Assembly: GCA_044370475.1 (NCBI GenBank)
Contig: JBILVK010000005.1
Span: 3,068 to 67,067 of the forward strand
Length of the DNA stretch: 64,000 bases
Source: B1 sp044370475
Lineage (GTDB): Bacteria; Bacteroidota; Bacteroidia; UKL13-3
Reading direction: 5' to 3'
The notes beneath the pieces are model-generated. The model made no database searches and had not been told where the DNA came from. It saw nothing but the letters and a program-made list of their open reading frames with translations. This document shows, one piece after another, positions 19,215 through 26,703 of the stretch. The position numbers and the translations under genes are program-made. Numbering within the stretch: the first letter of the stretch is position 1; the number at the start of each line of letters is the position of its first letter.

Positions 19215-19389
19215 GTTGTTTGGTTTTTTTTACTTGCATCCTTTTAAAATTAAATATGATAACTAATTTGGCTTGCCCTGCGAAATAAAAGCACCCCTTT
19301 TGGCAAAATTCTAAGCGCCATTTTTGCGAACATATATAAGGAGAATAATTAGATAAAGTGTAATTTAACCGACTGAAAAAAATTTGTAG

Positions 19390-19829
19390 ATGGATTTAAA
19401 AGAATTGAAACCTAGAAAAGCCCTGAACAAAGCCTTTTTAAAGGTAAAGCCGAATAGACCTGAAATTGAAGGTTTCAAAACTAATCTCGTAAAACAATTC
19501 AAGGACTTTGAGGATGGCCGTTTGGCAGAAATCAAAACAGATTTTTTCTACAAACAAATTGCGGAGCCATATATCGATAGCATTACATCTGATATTGAAT
19601 TTACTTACTTTAACATTCAGGACTTTCAAAAACCATTTCGAAATGCCGATAAAGTAGACGATAATTGGCTAATTGCCTTATTCAAACTATTGTCGCCAGA
19701 ACATCTTTTAAAACTCCCATTCAACAATGATAGCAACAGCCTTGATAAACGCTTTTACAAATAGAAAAAATGGTTTACCAACTTTACGAGTTGACAGAGG
19801 AGGAAATAAAAATTATTGAAGAAAAATAA
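19390..19829 (+). pseudogene. Shrunken type IIG restriction-modification gene remnant
   Basis: A 124-codon frame (19390-19764) begins MDLKELKPRKALNKAFLKV, the N-terminus I associate with DUF7149/Eco57I-type type IIG restriction-methyltransferases (normally about 1,000 residues or more). It later reads LLKLPFNNDSNSLDKRFYK, a piece that resembles an internal segment of the same enzymes, and stops. Five bases later a 20-codon piece (19770-19829) reads MVYQLYELTEEEIKIIEEK and stops, which matches their typical C-terminus. The methyltransferase core (no FxGxG or NPPY) is missing. I infer at least two internal deletions. A small new gene made from the first frame is possible but less likely. Confidence 0.6.
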
Positions 19830-19837
19830 CAGCAACC

Positions 19838-20671
19838 ATGAGCGGTATAAAAATCTTTGAGAATAAAAAGGTGCGTAGCCTATACGATGCCGATAAAGAA
19901 ATTTGGTATTTCAGCATAGTAGATATTGTTGGCATTTTAACTGAGCAGCCCACGGTGGAAAGAGCAAGAAACTATTGGAAAATGCTGAAAAGTAGGCTCA
20001 TAAAAGAAGGAAATGAAACGGTTACAAATTGTAACCAGTTGAAACTGGAAGCCGAAGATGGCAAACTTCGACTCACGGATGTGGGCAATGTTGAAGATGT
20101 TTTTCGCCTTATTCAATCCATCCCTTCCCCTAAAGCAGAACCCTTTAAGCAATGGCTTGCTAAAGTAGGTTACGAAAGGTTGCAAGAAATAAACGATTCC
20201 AGCCAAAGCATAGACAGAGCCAGAGAAAACTGGCAAAAATTGGGCAGAAGCGAAAAATGGATTCAGCAACGAATGACAGGGCAAGAGACCCGAAACAAGC
20301 TAACTGACTATTGGCAAGAAAGTGGCGTAAAAAAAGGAGATGAGTTTGCGGCATTAACGAATATCATTCATCTAGAATAGACAGGATTGACCGTCAAGAA
20401 CCATAAGGAGTTAAAGGGTTTAAAATCTCAAAACCTTAGAGACCATATGAGTGAAGCGGAATTGATATTTACTGCATTGGCAGAACTTTCTACAAGACAA
20501 ATAGCAGAAACAACAAAGGCAAAAGGATTAAAAGAAAATGCTGAAGCCAGCAAAAAAGGTGGTGCAGTAGCCAAAAATGCAAGAAAAGAATTAGAAGCAA
20601 AAACGGGTAAAAATGTGGTAACTGGAGAGAACTTTTTACGACCTGCTAAGGATAAAAAGAAATTGAAATAG
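19838..20671 (+). pseudogene. Bro-N family gene interrupted by one in-frame stop
   Basis: A Bro-N/DNA-damage-inducible-D-like protein. Codons 1-180 carry the Bro-N domain (EIWYFSIVDIVGILTEQP, LTDVGNVEDVFRLIQSIPSPKAEPF) and reach FAALTNIIHLE. There TAG (20378-20380) stands where relatives have Trp (TGG). The same frame then continues TGLTVKNHKELKGLKSQN through ELSTRQIAE and GGAVAKNARKELEAKTG to a stop at 20671, the normal C-terminal domain. One G-to-A change therefore explains the break. Such proteins come from phages and mobile elements and are thought to bind DNA. A restart at the TTG of 20387 would yield a separate C-terminal domain. Confidence 0.75.
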
Positions 20672-20676
20672 CATAA

Positions 20677-21190
20677 AAGAAAGCCTACGAACTACAAATA
20701 AATAATTTCTTTTCAAGCTCCCAAGGTGCAATTTGTAATGCCGACCAAGAGAAATGGTATATCTCAATTGTAGATGTAATTGAAATACTCACGGAAACAG
20801 ACCTTCCAAGAAAATACTGGAGCGACCTGAAAGCCAAGCTGAAAAGGGAAGGCAGTGAAGTGTCCGAAAAAATCGGACAGTTGAAAATGATTGCAGAAGA
20901 TGGTAAAATGCGGGACACCGATGTAGCCGATACCGAGCAGCTATTCCGTTTAATTCAATCTATTCCATCACCCAAAGCAGAGCCATTTAAACTTTGGTTA
21001 GCACAAGTAGCTTCAGAAAGATTAGAGGAAATGCAGGATCCCGAGTTGAGTATAGACAGGGCATTGGAGCAATACCTTAAATTGGGATATTCTGAAAATT
21101 GGTAAAAAAGTAGTTACTGCCCTTAATGCAAAAGATACGTTGAAAGAGATAAATCAGCCCCGAAAACTCAATGATAAAAAGAAAAAATAA
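20677..21190 (+). pseudogene. Second Bro-N gene, truncated and frameshifted
   Basis: From 20677 the frame reads KKAYELQINNFFSSS, then EKWYISIVDVIEILTET, KYWSDLKAKLKREGSEV, TDVADTEQLFRLIQSIPS and ends SENW at the stop in 21103-21105. A shifted frame (21101-21190) reads GKKVVTALNAKDTLKEINQ and ends KKKK, resembling a Bro C-terminus. There is no ATG at the head (first possible start is GTG at 20860), and the middle of the protein is missing. It is a paralogue of the gene before it and clearly decayed. Confidence 0.7.
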
Positions 21191-21220
21191 AAGCTACCAA
21201 ATTCAACAGTAAACACAAAG

Positions 21221-21370
21221 CAGAATAGCTAAAAGAAACTGGGTTGTAAATTTTGAAATTGACTTTTAAATAAAATCCCGCAAGTATTTCATTATAACAC
21301 TTGCGGGATTTTTTGTTTTATAACATCTGCGGTTTATTTATTCCTTCACAATTTTGCCACTGTGAAATTG
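21221..21370 (+). repeat. Direct repeat copy 2
   Basis: Second copy of 19066-19214, including a corrupted version of the thioredoxin gene's last codons and an intact terminator. The sequences on the far sides of the two copies differ. Confidence 0.9.
21274..21314 (+). terminator. Duplicate intrinsic terminator
   Basis: Stem AATCCCGCAAGT/ACTTGCGGGATT, perfect over 12 bp, plus six T. Part of repeat copy 2. Confidence 0.8.
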
Positions 21371-21407
21371 CCCATTGCTTCATTTTGTTACTGAAATACA
21401 ATTTTAT

Positions 21408-21602
21408 TTAAGCAACTACCTTCTTACTTTTAGCTTTCATTTGAGGTCGTTTAGCAGGCGTTGACAATAATTTTTTTCGTCCAGTTGCTTTGTAATATGC
21501 AATAATTTCACTTATTTTTTTTCTGTCTTCAATCGTTAATGGCGTTGAGTCAACTACGAAGTCAATTCCTGCTGGTTCTTTGATGTATCCCATGTTAATC
21601 AT
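21408..21602 (-). CDS. Small partner protein of GNAT-like gene
   Basis: A 64-residue protein: MGYIKEPAGIDFVVDSTPLT, a helical segment DRKKISEIIAYYKATG, and a basic Lys-rich tail. It begins 2 bp after the stop of the gene at 21605-22132 and is read in the same direction. Start could be the first Met or Met-4. I recognise only a resemblance to small conserved Bacteroidota proteins found in such pairs; the function is unknown. Confidence 0.65.
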   Translation of the reverse strand: MINMGYIKEPAGIDFVVDSTPLTIEDRKKISEIIAYYKATGRKKLLSTPAKRPQMKAKSKKVVA

Positions 21603-21604
21603 TT

Positions 21605-22132
21605 TTAAATTGGAAAATATTTTCTAATAAGTTTTAAGGCTTCTTTGGGGAATATTACCATTTTTTGTCCACCAATATGAGTAGCTCCTAATGTTTTTTC
21701 ATAATGTTCTACCAACTTTGTCTTGGAGGTGAAAGAGATGAAACCTTGATAACCTTGATCCCAAGAAGTCTTACAAGTAAATGCAAATAAATTGCCAGGA
21801 ACACCTTCATAAAGTTTGTTTTTTCCTAAGTTGAAAGGAGAACTTTCAATAAGGTGCAAGTAAATGTGATCGTTCAAGTCGCTAATACTTAAAAGCCCTT
21901 GAATGATTTCAGGATTATTGCGGATTGTTAACTTGAAAACACGTCGGTCAGCAAGTTTACTTTCACTTGCCCAATTAAAAAGCCAACCTTTCTTCTTGGT
22001 GATGTTTTTTAAATCAACTTTAGATATTGGGTGAACATCTGTTGGGAAACTATCACCCGAAATGGTATTTACAATACTATTTGTTAGTTTGTCAATTTCA
22101 ACTCCTAAATAATATTTTGTTTGTTTTGCCAC
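21605..22132 (-). CDS. GNAT-like protein of a two-gene module
   Basis: A 175-residue protein, GTG start. The segments GVPGNLFAFTCKTSWDQGYQG, FISFTSKTKLVEHYEKTLGA and the following IGGQKMVIF follow the order of GNAT motifs (acetyl-CoA site, then the C-terminal Tyr helix), but the classic Q/RxxGxG/A loop is not conserved. It probably is an acetyltransferase-fold protein with a partner in the small gene downstream. The pair resembles accessory two-gene modules, and a toxin-antitoxin role is possible but unproven. A TATATTTG promoter box ends 4 bp before the GTG, so the message is nearly leaderless. Confidence 0.65.
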   Translation of the reverse strand: MAKQTKYYLGVEIDKLTNSIVNTISGDSFPTDVHPISKVDLKNITKKKGWLFNWASESKLADRRVFKLTIRNNPEIIQGLLSISDLNDHIYLHLIESSPFNLGKNKLYEGVPGNLFAFTCKTSWDQGYQGFISFTSKTKLVEHYEKTLGATHIGGQKMVIFPKEALKLIRKYFPI

Positions 22133-22136
22133 TGCT

Positions 22137-22144
22137 CAAATATA
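22137..22144 (-). promoter_or_regulatory. -7 box directly before the GNAT-like GTG start
   Basis: Minus strand TATATTTG (exact TAnnTTTG) followed by AGCA and then GTG. Confidence 0.45.
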
Positions 22145-22228
22145 CAAATTATTGTCCTTAATTATGCCAGGAAATCTTATTTTGCTTTCAGGGATTTATG
22201 CCTATTAAGTATCGGAAATAAAGACTGT

Positions 22229-22253
22229 CTATTCCGTTTAATTCAATCCATTA
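22229..22253 (+). pseudogene. Bro-N gene fragment
   Basis: CTATTCCGTTTAATTCAATC is identical over 20 bp to 20940-20960 of the second Bro gene (codons LFRLIQS) and continues with one mismatch. Nothing else of the gene is recognisable here, so it is a relic. Confidence 0.5.
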
Positions 22254-22258
22254 ATATT

Positions 22259-22268
22259 GGTTCAGACC
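22259..22268. repeat. Dispersed palindrome copy 7
   Basis: GGTTCAGACC followed by GAAAA; intergenic, at the edge where the accessory scar ends and the prfC region begins. Confidence 0.8.
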
Positions 22269-22353
22269 GAAAAATTAAATTTGGGTTTAGCGACTCATAA
22301 CCCTTTTTAAAAAAAGGTGCAAACCTTTGGTACTTCTGTTCAAATTAGAATAG

Positions 22354-22385
22354 TTTGCGCAAACCAGAGATATGCGGTACTTTTG
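22354..22385 (+). promoter_or_regulatory. prfC: Promoter of prfC
   Basis: TTTG at 22354-22357, 20 bp, then TACTTTTG at 22378-22385: a full Bacteroidota -33/-7 pair. Transcription would begin near 22390, about 35 bases before the ATG. Confidence 0.75.
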
Positions 22386-22386
22386 C

Positions 22387-22416
22387 GGCCCCGATAATTG
22401 ATATTGGGGCCTTTTT
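22387..22416 (+). promoter_or_regulatory. Leader hairpin with U tract before prfC
   Basis: GGCCCC, a 13-base loop, GGGGCC and TTTTT, ending 9 bases before the prfC ATG and starting at the predicted transcription start. It has the look of an intrinsic terminator or attenuator, or of a 5'-end stabilising hairpin. Confidence 0.5.
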
Positions 22417-22425
22417 ATTGCATAC

Positions 22426-24036
22426 ATGAGTCTCAAAAAAGAAATAGATAAGCGGAAAACCTTTGCCATCATCTCCCATCCAGATGCGGGTAAAACAACT
22501 TTAACAGAGAAATTTCTCTTATTTGGCGGGGCCATTCAGGTAGCGGGTGCCGTTAAAAGCAACAAGATAAAAAAGACTTCAACCTCAGATTTCATGGAGA
22601 TTGAAAAGCAACGTGGTATTTCTGTTGCTACCTCGGTAATGGCTTTTGATTACAAAGACAAGCGGGTTAATATTTTAGATACTCCTGGTCACAAAGACTT
22701 TGCCGAAGACACCTACCGTACCCTTACCGCAGTAGATTCTGTAATTTTAGTGGTGGATTCTGTAAAAGGGGTGGAGGAGCAAACCAAGCGCCTGGTGCAG
22801 GTTTGCCGCATGAGAAATACGCCCATTATTATTTTTATAAATAAAATGGACCGTGAGGGAAAAGATCCTTTTGATTTGATTGAGGAAATTGATGCTACTT
22901 TACATATCCAAACCAGACCTTTAACTTGGCCAATTAACCAAGGTTCATTGTTTAAGGGGGTTTATAATTTGTTCCGCAATAGCCTTAATTTATTTGAATC
23001 CAACAAAACCCAATTGGCAGATGAGGTAATCAATATCCCCGATTTGATGGGTACCGAAATCTCCAATTATTTAAGCGAAAAAGACACCAAAAAACTACGC
23101 GATGACGTGGAATTAATCAATGGTGTTTTTGAACCTTTTGATGTAGAATTATACCAATCTGGATTGTTGGCGCCTGTGTTCTTTGGATCGGCCATTAATA
23201 ATTTTGGTATACAAGAATTGCTGGAAACTTTCTTGGAGATAGCTCCTAGTCCGCGTAACCGCGAGGCTGCCGAGCGCATGGTGGCTGCCGAGGAGCCGAA
23301 GCTTAGCGGCTTTGTGTTTAAAATACATGCCAACCTCGATCCAAATCACCGCGATAGAATTGCCTTTATGCGCATTTGCTCTGGCAAGTTTGAACGCAAT
23401 ACTTTTTACTACCATACCCGTACGGGCAAGAAGTTGAAATTTGCCAATCCCGCCACCTTTATGGCCAATGAAAAAATATTGGCAAGTGAAGCATATCCTG
23501 GCGATGTTATTGGTTTGTACGACAGTGGTAATTTTAAAATTGGTGATACGTTAACGGAAGGTGAAAACCTCCATTTTAAAGGCATACCGAGCTTTTCGCC
23601 CGAGATTTTTAAGGAGCTAGAAAACCGCGATCCCATGAAGACCAAACAATTGGAAAAAGGTATCTCACAATTAAGCGAAGAGGGTGTGGCGCAATTGTTT
23701 ATTCAGGAGCCTGGTAATAGGAAGATTATTGGTACGGTGGGCGACCTTCAATTTGAGGTAATACAGTTTAGGCTAGAGCATGAATATGGCGCGAAATGTG
23801 CGTTTATTCCGCTTAAATTTTATAAGGCATTCTGGATTACCAGCACCAATAAATTGATGCTGGAAACCTTTATGCAAAGAAAGTCGTACGCCATTGCGCG
23901 CGACAAAGAAGGCAATCCTGTCTTCCTTGCCGAGAGCGAATGGAATGTTACTTTATCTAAAACAGATTACCCAGATATTGTGTTCCACACCATTTCTGAA
24001 TTTGATGCGGTGGCCAATGAATCTGCTGTAAGCTAA
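22426..24036 (+). CDS. prfC: Peptide chain release factor 3
   Basis: A 536-residue translational GTPase of the RF3 class that ejects RF1/RF2 from the ribosome after peptide release. G1 is HPDAGKTT (about residues 18-25), G2 region RGISVATSV, G3 DTPGHKDF (about 86) and G4 NKMD (about 140). Length and the IQTRPLTWPINQG and C-terminal FAEDTY and LEHEYGAKC regions fit RF3 rather than EF-G. It has its own promoter and ends 1 bp from the convergent coiled-coil gene. Confidence 0.95.
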   Translation: MSLKKEIDKRKTFAIISHPDAGKTTLTEKFLLFGGAIQVAGAVKSNKIKKTSTSDFMEIEKQRGISVATSVMAFDYKDKRVNILDTPGHKDFAEDTYRTLTAVDSVILVVDSVKGVEEQTKRLVQVCRMRNTPIIIFINKMDREGKDPFDLIEEIDATLHIQTRPLTWPINQGSLFKGVYNLFRNSLNLFESNKTQLADEVINIPDLMGTEISNYLSEKDTKKLRDDVELINGVFEPFDVELYQSGLLAPVFFGSAINNFGIQELLETFLEIAPSPRNREAAERMVAAEEPKLSGFVFKIHANLDPNHRDRIAFMRICSGKFERNTFYYHTRTGKKLKFANPATFMANEKILASEAYPGDVIGLYDSGNFKIGDTLTEGENLHFKGIPSFSPEIFKELENRDPMKTKQLEKGISQLSEEGVAQLFIQEPGNRKIIGTVGDLQFEVIQFRLEHEYGAKCAFIPLKFYKAFWITSTNKLMLETFMQRKSYAIARDKEGNPVFLAESEWNVTLSKTDYPDIVFHTISEFDAVANESAVS

Positions 24037-24037
24037 A

Positions 24038-24664
24038 TTATTTCTTCATCCAACCTTCTGCGAAGGCCTTCATTTTCTCAAAATTATCGCGCAATTGGCT
24101 ATTCATAGCTTCCATGTTTTCCATGGTAGTTGCCTGAATGGTTTTATATTGCTGGTTAAGCTCTACAAGCTTTTCTCCAATTTCTTTTTGCTTCTCTGCA
24201 AATTCATCCTTGGCATCCATTTTTGCCAAAGAGAATTGTAGTTTTATAATCTCTAAACCTGTTTTAAATGCGTCTGCATTTTGATCGAACAAGGTGATGC
24301 TTTTAGCATAAGATTCATTAAAATTGGTTTTGCCTGCAACGTATAATTCGTGCATGGCCAATTCTATTTTCTTCTTTTGTTCTTCAAACGCATCCATGCC
24401 ATCTGCCTTGCCAAGTGCCAATTGCAAGCGCAATTCTTCAATTTTCACTTTCATTTCGGCAAGTTTATCTTCTGCCACATCTGTTGCCTTGTCTAGGTTT
24501 TCTTTTAGCGTTACCAAAGAATTGCGGTACTGCTCTTTTTGTTTTTCGAATGCATCTCCAGCATCCATTTTACCTAAAGAGAATTGCATTTGCATTTCTT
24601 CCATGCGCTTTTGCCAATCGGAAACAAATTGTTTCATTTGGTCGGTCATTTTGTTTGTGTCCAT
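24038..24664 (-). CDS. Coiled-coil protein with three internal repeats
   Basis: A 208-residue, all-helical, charged protein without signal peptide or membrane segment. It is built from three units with the pattern hQhpLGKhDAxDAFExQK: MQFSLGKMDAGDAFEKQKEQ (about 25-44), LQLALGKADGMDAFEEQKKK (about 78-97) and LQFSLAKMDAKDEFAEKQKE (about 141-160), roughly 55-62 residues apart. I do not recognise the family. It is third in a minus-strand operon after a phasin-like protein and a UbiB-like kinase, which suggests a shared task at a membrane or lipid surface. It ends 1 bp from the prfC stop. Confidence 0.75.
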   Translation of the reverse strand: MDTNKMTDQMKQFVSDWQKRMEEMQMQFSLGKMDAGDAFEKQKEQYRNSLVTLKENLDKATDVAEDKLAEMKVKIEELRLQLALGKADGMDAFEEQKKKIELAMHELYVAGKTNFNESYAKSITLFDQNADAFKTGLEIIKLQFSLAKMDAKDEFAEKQKEIGEKLVELNQQYKTIQATTMENMEAMNSQLRDNFEKMKAFAEGWMKK

Positions 24665-24675
24665 AATTTTTATTG

Positions 24676-26334
24676 TTAGTATTTGCCTTTTCTATAAATT
24701 GAGAATAACATCATAAAGCCAAAGATTCCAGAAACGATAATTCCAATTAAGCCAATGATAGGAATACCGTTCCACAAGGGAGGTATATGCGACAAGACCA
24801 CTAGGCTCGAACCTAAGATCATGGCTGCAAGAATAATGGCTGCCGACAATCTATTGGCCACCACATCAAGGGTATGTACGAGTTGGTTCAGACCGAGAAA
24901 TTCTAGCTTTACTTTGCCCTCTTTTAAGCGGTTAATAATGCTGCGAACATCTCTTGGTAAAACCCTTACAAAATCCCAAATTTCTACTACTTCGTGAAGC
25001 GCTGTTTTCAATAAATTCTTGGGCTCTAATCCTTCTTCAAATAAGCGCATAGAATGTTTCCTTATTCTTTCCAAAGTATTAAATGATGGGTCTAATTGCC
25101 TGCTTATTCCATCGAGTATGACAAGGGTTCTGAGGAGCAAGAAAAAATCGTTGCTAAAGCTTAATTTGTGCTTGTAGATAATCTTTTGGAGGCGGTCTAC
25201 AATTTCGCTCATATTGCGCTCATCGATGGTTTCTGGCGGAAATTCTTCTATGAGTATGCTGATATCGTACTCTAATTCTTCTTTGCCCGTAACGCGTTTG
25301 CCTTTGGTTAGTGCCTCTATGGCATCTGTGAGGTTGCGCAAGTCGCCTTTGGCAATAGCAATGATAAAGTCTTTGAAGGCCTCTTTATCTTTTCTATTCA
25401 TGGTGCCTACCATGCCAAAATCGATGAGGCAAATTCTGCCATCTTTTAGCACCATTACATTGCCAGGATGTGGGTCTGCATGGAAAAAACCGTAGCGGAA
25501 TATTTGCTGGAAGTAGATGAATAAGCCCATTTCTGCTAGGTTGTGCAGGTTAACATGTTGGGCTTGCAGCTCGGCAATTTTGTCTACCTTGATGCCTTCC
25601 ATAAACTCCATGCAAATTACCCTTCTGGTGCTGTATTTGCTGTATACTTCTGGCACATAAACGCTGGGTTCGTTTTTAAACAAGTGCTTAAAGTGGTTGA
25701 TATTGTAGGCTTCTAGCAAAAAATTAAGCTCTCTGCCCATGCTTTTTGTGAGCGATTTTACCAGTTCAATGGGCTCATATCGGGCAAATTGTGGGAAGTT
25801 GTTTTCAGCAATTTCTGCAAGCTCACCCAATATTTTTAGGTCCTCTTCAATGATTTCCTCCATATCTGGGCGTTGCACTTTTACCACCACCACCTCGCCT
25901 GTATGCAATATTGCTTTATGCACTTGGGCAATGCTTGCACTGGCAATGGGTTGTTCTGAAAAGGAGTGAAAAACTTCCTCTAATGTGCCATTTAAATCTT
26001 TCTCGATAATGGACCTTACATCTTCAAAAGCAAAACAAGGAACAGCATCTTGCAGTTTCTTGAGTTCTGCAATGAGCTCTGCAGGCAGAATATCGGGCCT
26101 ATTAGCTAAAATCTGACCAAATTTGATGTAGGTTGGGCCCAATTCCTCAATGGCCATTCTGATTCGCTCAAAACGCGTGTGGGTAATGGTAAGGATTTTT
26201 CCTTTTACCTGACGGTGAAATCGAACTTTGGGAAGAAACTTTTGCAGACTAGAATGGGCCAATAAATCATCGAGTCCATGACGCATTAAAACCTGCAAAA
26301 CTTGCTTATAGCGTTTGAGGTGTTTAAATGTCAT
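24676..26334 (-). CDS. ABC1/AarF/UbiB-family atypical kinase
   Basis: A 552-residue protein of the UbiB group. ELGPTYIKFGQILANRPDILP (about 73) is the family's KxGQ signature, ASASIAQVHKA its Ala-rich loop, VVVKVQRP the Lys loop (about 155), FHADPHPGN (about 283) and CLIDFGMVG (about 301) the catalytic and metal-binding motifs. Two C-terminal hydrophobic segments anchor it. Family members affect quinone biosynthesis or lipid handling; the target here is not known. Its start overlaps the phasin-like gene by 11 bp. A palindrome copy lies in FLGLNQL. Confidence 0.92.
   Translation of the reverse strand: MTFKHLKRYKQVLQVLMRHGLDDLLAHSSLQKFLPKVRFHRQVKGKILTITHTRFERIRMAIEELGPTYIKFGQILANRPDILPAELIAELKKLQDAVPCFAFEDVRSIIEKDLNGTLEEVFHSFSEQPIASASIAQVHKAILHTGEVVVVKVQRPDMEEIIEEDLKILGELAEIAENNFPQFARYEPIELVKSLTKSMGRELNFLLEAYNINHFKHLFKNEPSVYVPEVYSKYSTRRVICMEFMEGIKVDKIAELQAQHVNLHNLAEMGLFIYFQQIFRYGFFHADPHPGNVMVLKDGRICLIDFGMVGTMNRKDKEAFKDFIIAIAKGDLRNLTDAIEALTKGKRVTGKEELEYDISILIEEFPPETIDERNMSEIVDRLQKIIYKHKLSFSNDFFLLLRTLVILDGISRQLDPSFNTLERIRKHSMRLFEEGLEPKNLLKTALHEVVEIWDFVRVLPRDVRSIINRLKEGKVKLEFLGLNQLVHTLDVVANRLSAAIILAAMILGSSLVVLSHIPPLWNGIPIIGLIGIIVSGIFGFMMLFSIYRKGKY
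24885..24894. repeat. Dispersed palindrome copy 8
   Basis: GGTTCAGACC; encodes GLNQ in the UbiB-like gene (minus). Confidence 0.8.
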
Positions 26335-26632
26335 GACCCATTTCCTTTAAAATCATTTCTAGTTTCTCGACCCGTTTTTGAAGCAGGAAAAACTCTTTTT
26401 TGCTAGGCGTATCTATTTCATTTAAGACTTCGTGAAAATAACGCATAGCATCATCCTTTAAATGGGAACCCTCACTTTTTACACCCTGAATTATTTCACC
26501 CACAATGCGTTTACCTTCTTCCTCACTTAACTGCCCTTCCATCTCCATTTTCTCAAGCAAAAGCTGCGCTTTCCTGGAAGTAGATGCTAGTCCAACACCC
26601 ATATATAACAAGCTTTTTAAGCGATCGTCCAT
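26324..26632 (-). CDS. Phasin-like small helical protein
   Basis: A 102-residue helical protein: LLYMGVGLASTSRKAQLLLEKM, GKRIVGEII, and a terminal coiled coil FFLLQKRVEKLEMILKEMG. The length and layout resemble PhaF/PhaI-type phasins and related proteins that in other Bacteroidota precede UbiB genes. It probably helps the kinase-like protein; polyhydroxyalkanoate binding is not implied, since no PHA genes are seen here. It is the first gene of the operon. Confidence 0.65.
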   Translation of the reverse strand: MDDRLKSLLYMGVGLASTSRKAQLLLEKMEMEGQLSEEEGKRIVGEIIQGVKSEGSHLKDDAMRYFHEVLNEIDTPSKKEFFLLQKRVEKLEMILKEMGHDI

Positions 26633-26703
26633 AGCGTTAGAATTAAAAAGTAAAGGTAACTAAAATAAAAGGAATTAACTATGATATTCCTCAGGTTGCT
26701 TAC

